Shown here: positions 13,225 to 13,961 of the stretch, one piece after another
Layout of the letters: the number at the start of each line of letters is the position of its first letter
How positions within the stretch are numbered: position 1 is the first letter of the stretch
Origin: JBBRGG01 sp038240875
GTDB taxonomy: Bacteria; Planctomycetota; Phycisphaerae; Phycisphaerales; UBA1924
NCBI GenBank assembly: GCA_038240875.1
Contig: JBBRGG010000080.1
Coordinates: forward strand, 1-13,961
Length of the DNA: 13,961 bases
Reading direction: 5' to 3'
Position numbers and translations under genes: made by a program
The notes under the pieces: generated by a model
Database searches by the model: none
Told to the model about the DNA's origin: nothing
What the model saw: the letters and a program-made list of their open reading frames with translations, nothing else

Positions 13225-13961
13225 ATGCAGAGTGACCAAACCCAATTCCAGACAAATCAGAGCCAAATGCGCACCAACGTAGGCGGCACACAATTCTGTG
13301 CAGCCAAGTGTAATGCCAGCAGGTCTTTGAGTGGTGTCCGATTCTGTAGTGCCTTCTGTTTGAAAACTGGTGCTGTTGCGGCACTTGTCGCGTTGGCGGG
13401 AATGGTGCCCTGCGGTTTGCTTGTCGCACAGCCAATCCCTGAGGCTCCGACGGGTGCGATGCCTACGCCGATGCCGCCTTCGGGCGCGCCGATGCCGATT
13501 ACGCCTGCACCTGATAAGGTTGACCAGTCGCCGGGGAGTCCTGGTGCCGCGGCTGCCGAACAAGAAAGAGCTCGCGCCGTCGAATCTGCCAAGGCTCAAG
13601 AGCAAGACGGTAAAGATGATCTCAAGGTCGTGAACCCCGGAGACGCTAAAGCTGGCGAAGGGCGTCGTCGTGTTAATCCGGGTCGTGTCGGCGATCAACC
13701 AGGCATGTCCCCCAAAGGTTCACCAGACAAGGGCGGCCAGGCTCTTCCGCGTGGCAAGGGCCCGATGGACGTGATCCATAAAGGTGCGAATCCAAACACC
13801 GGGGCTAAAGCCGTCGCGAGCGACACAGGCGTTTCCGGTGCGAATTCGGATGCACAGGTTTCGCGAGCGCTCGCAGCTGGAATGGGCGATGATGAAAAGA
13901 TCAACCTTGCGGCGTTTTCCGAGCCGATCAATCTCAAGACGCTTGTGAGCATGGTCGCGGA
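13225..13961 (+). CDS. Probable secretin (GspD/PilQ-like), N-terminal part, runs off the window
   Basis: The frame from ATG 13225 is open to the right edge, 245 codons. AGAGGA lies about 10 bases upstream and an in-frame TAA at 13219 closes the frame behind it. Residues 46-67 are a hydrophobic signal segment (GAVAALVALAGMVPCGLL), with likely cleavage near LLVA before QPIPEAP. The preceding n-region of about 45 residues is unusually long and holds four cysteines. Residues 70-225 are Pro/Gly/Ala/Lys-rich low complexity (PTPMPPSGAPMPITPAP and similar). The last visible stretch, EKINLAAFSEPINLKTLVSMVA, resembles the first strand and helix of secretin N-domains, which in this family are followed by a phrase like ETLxxNIVVD. 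It would form an outer-membrane channel for type II secretion or type IV pili. The assignment rests on this short segment. Confidence 0.65.
   Translation, partial: MQSDQTQFQTNQSQMRTNVGGTQFCAAKCNASRSLSGVRFCSAFCLKTGAVAALVALAGMVPCGLLVAQPIPEAPTGAMPTPMPPSGAPMPITPAPDKVDQSPGSPGAAAAEQERARAVESAKAQEQDGKDDLKVVNPGDAKAGEGRRRVNPGRVGDQPGMSPKGSPDKGGQALPRGKGPMDVIHKGANPNTGAKAVASDTGVSGANSDAQVSRALAAGMGDDEKINLAAFSEPINLKTLVSMVA

Overview
The window looks like chromosomal DNA from a planctomycete of the class Phycisphaerae, probably Phycisphaerales. The clues are a secreted protein ending in a PAP-plus-arginine PEP-CTERM-like sorting signal, the remnant of a GC-type dockerin (DYNQDGG...GAFF...EAGGC then stop), a LAB_N membrane protein paired with a GT2 glycosyltransferase, a solitary RRM protein, and an FKBP fused to a CpcT/CpeT-like domain. 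The placement is inference from family knowledge. No rRNA, tRNA, CRISPR array, transposase or phage gene was seen.

Layout from left to right. An RRM RNA-binding protein (minus) is cut by the left edge. ATP synthase epsilon (atpC, minus) follows with a strong terminator and without atpD beside it. A FecCD/BtuC-type permease (plus) converges on the CpcT-FKBP lipocalin/isomerase fusion (minus, own terminator). Malate dehydrogenase (minus) is divergent from a DJ-1/PfpI protein (plus). A 480-bp gap then holds a frameshifted dockerin remnant, a plus-strand terminator, an 18-bp tandem repeat and a second hairpin. Next on the minus strand come a PEP-CTERM secreted protein, two unrecognised proteins, and a translationally coupled pair: a GT2 polyprenyl-phosphate-type glycosyltransferase and a LAB_N membrane protein. 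On the plus strand are an Isc-type 2Fe-2S ferredoxin and the 23S rRNA 2'-O-methyltransferase RlmE. A cytosolic cobalamin-binding-protein-like protein (minus) and the first 245 codons of a probable secretin (plus, running off the right edge) close the window.

Most genes are single housekeeping or envelope units with their own ribosome binding sites. The clearest operon is the glycosyltransferase and LAB_N pair, joined by an ATGA overlap. The permease and the binding-protein homologue could belong to one corrinoid or iron-chelate uptake process, but they lie about 10 kb apart and no ABC ATPase is in the window.

I did not find a convincing new multi-gene system. The most unusual signals are several short, imperfect tandem repeats (units of 8, 15, 16, 18 and 18 bp), nearly all between genes. 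Two of them share the octamer ATGGYYAA and lie in opposite orientation on either side of the ferredoxin gene. Other points of interest are the CpcT-FKBP fusion, the extra extracytoplasmic domain in the LAB_N protein, the pentapeptide-repeat tail of the glycosyltransferase and the broken dockerin module.
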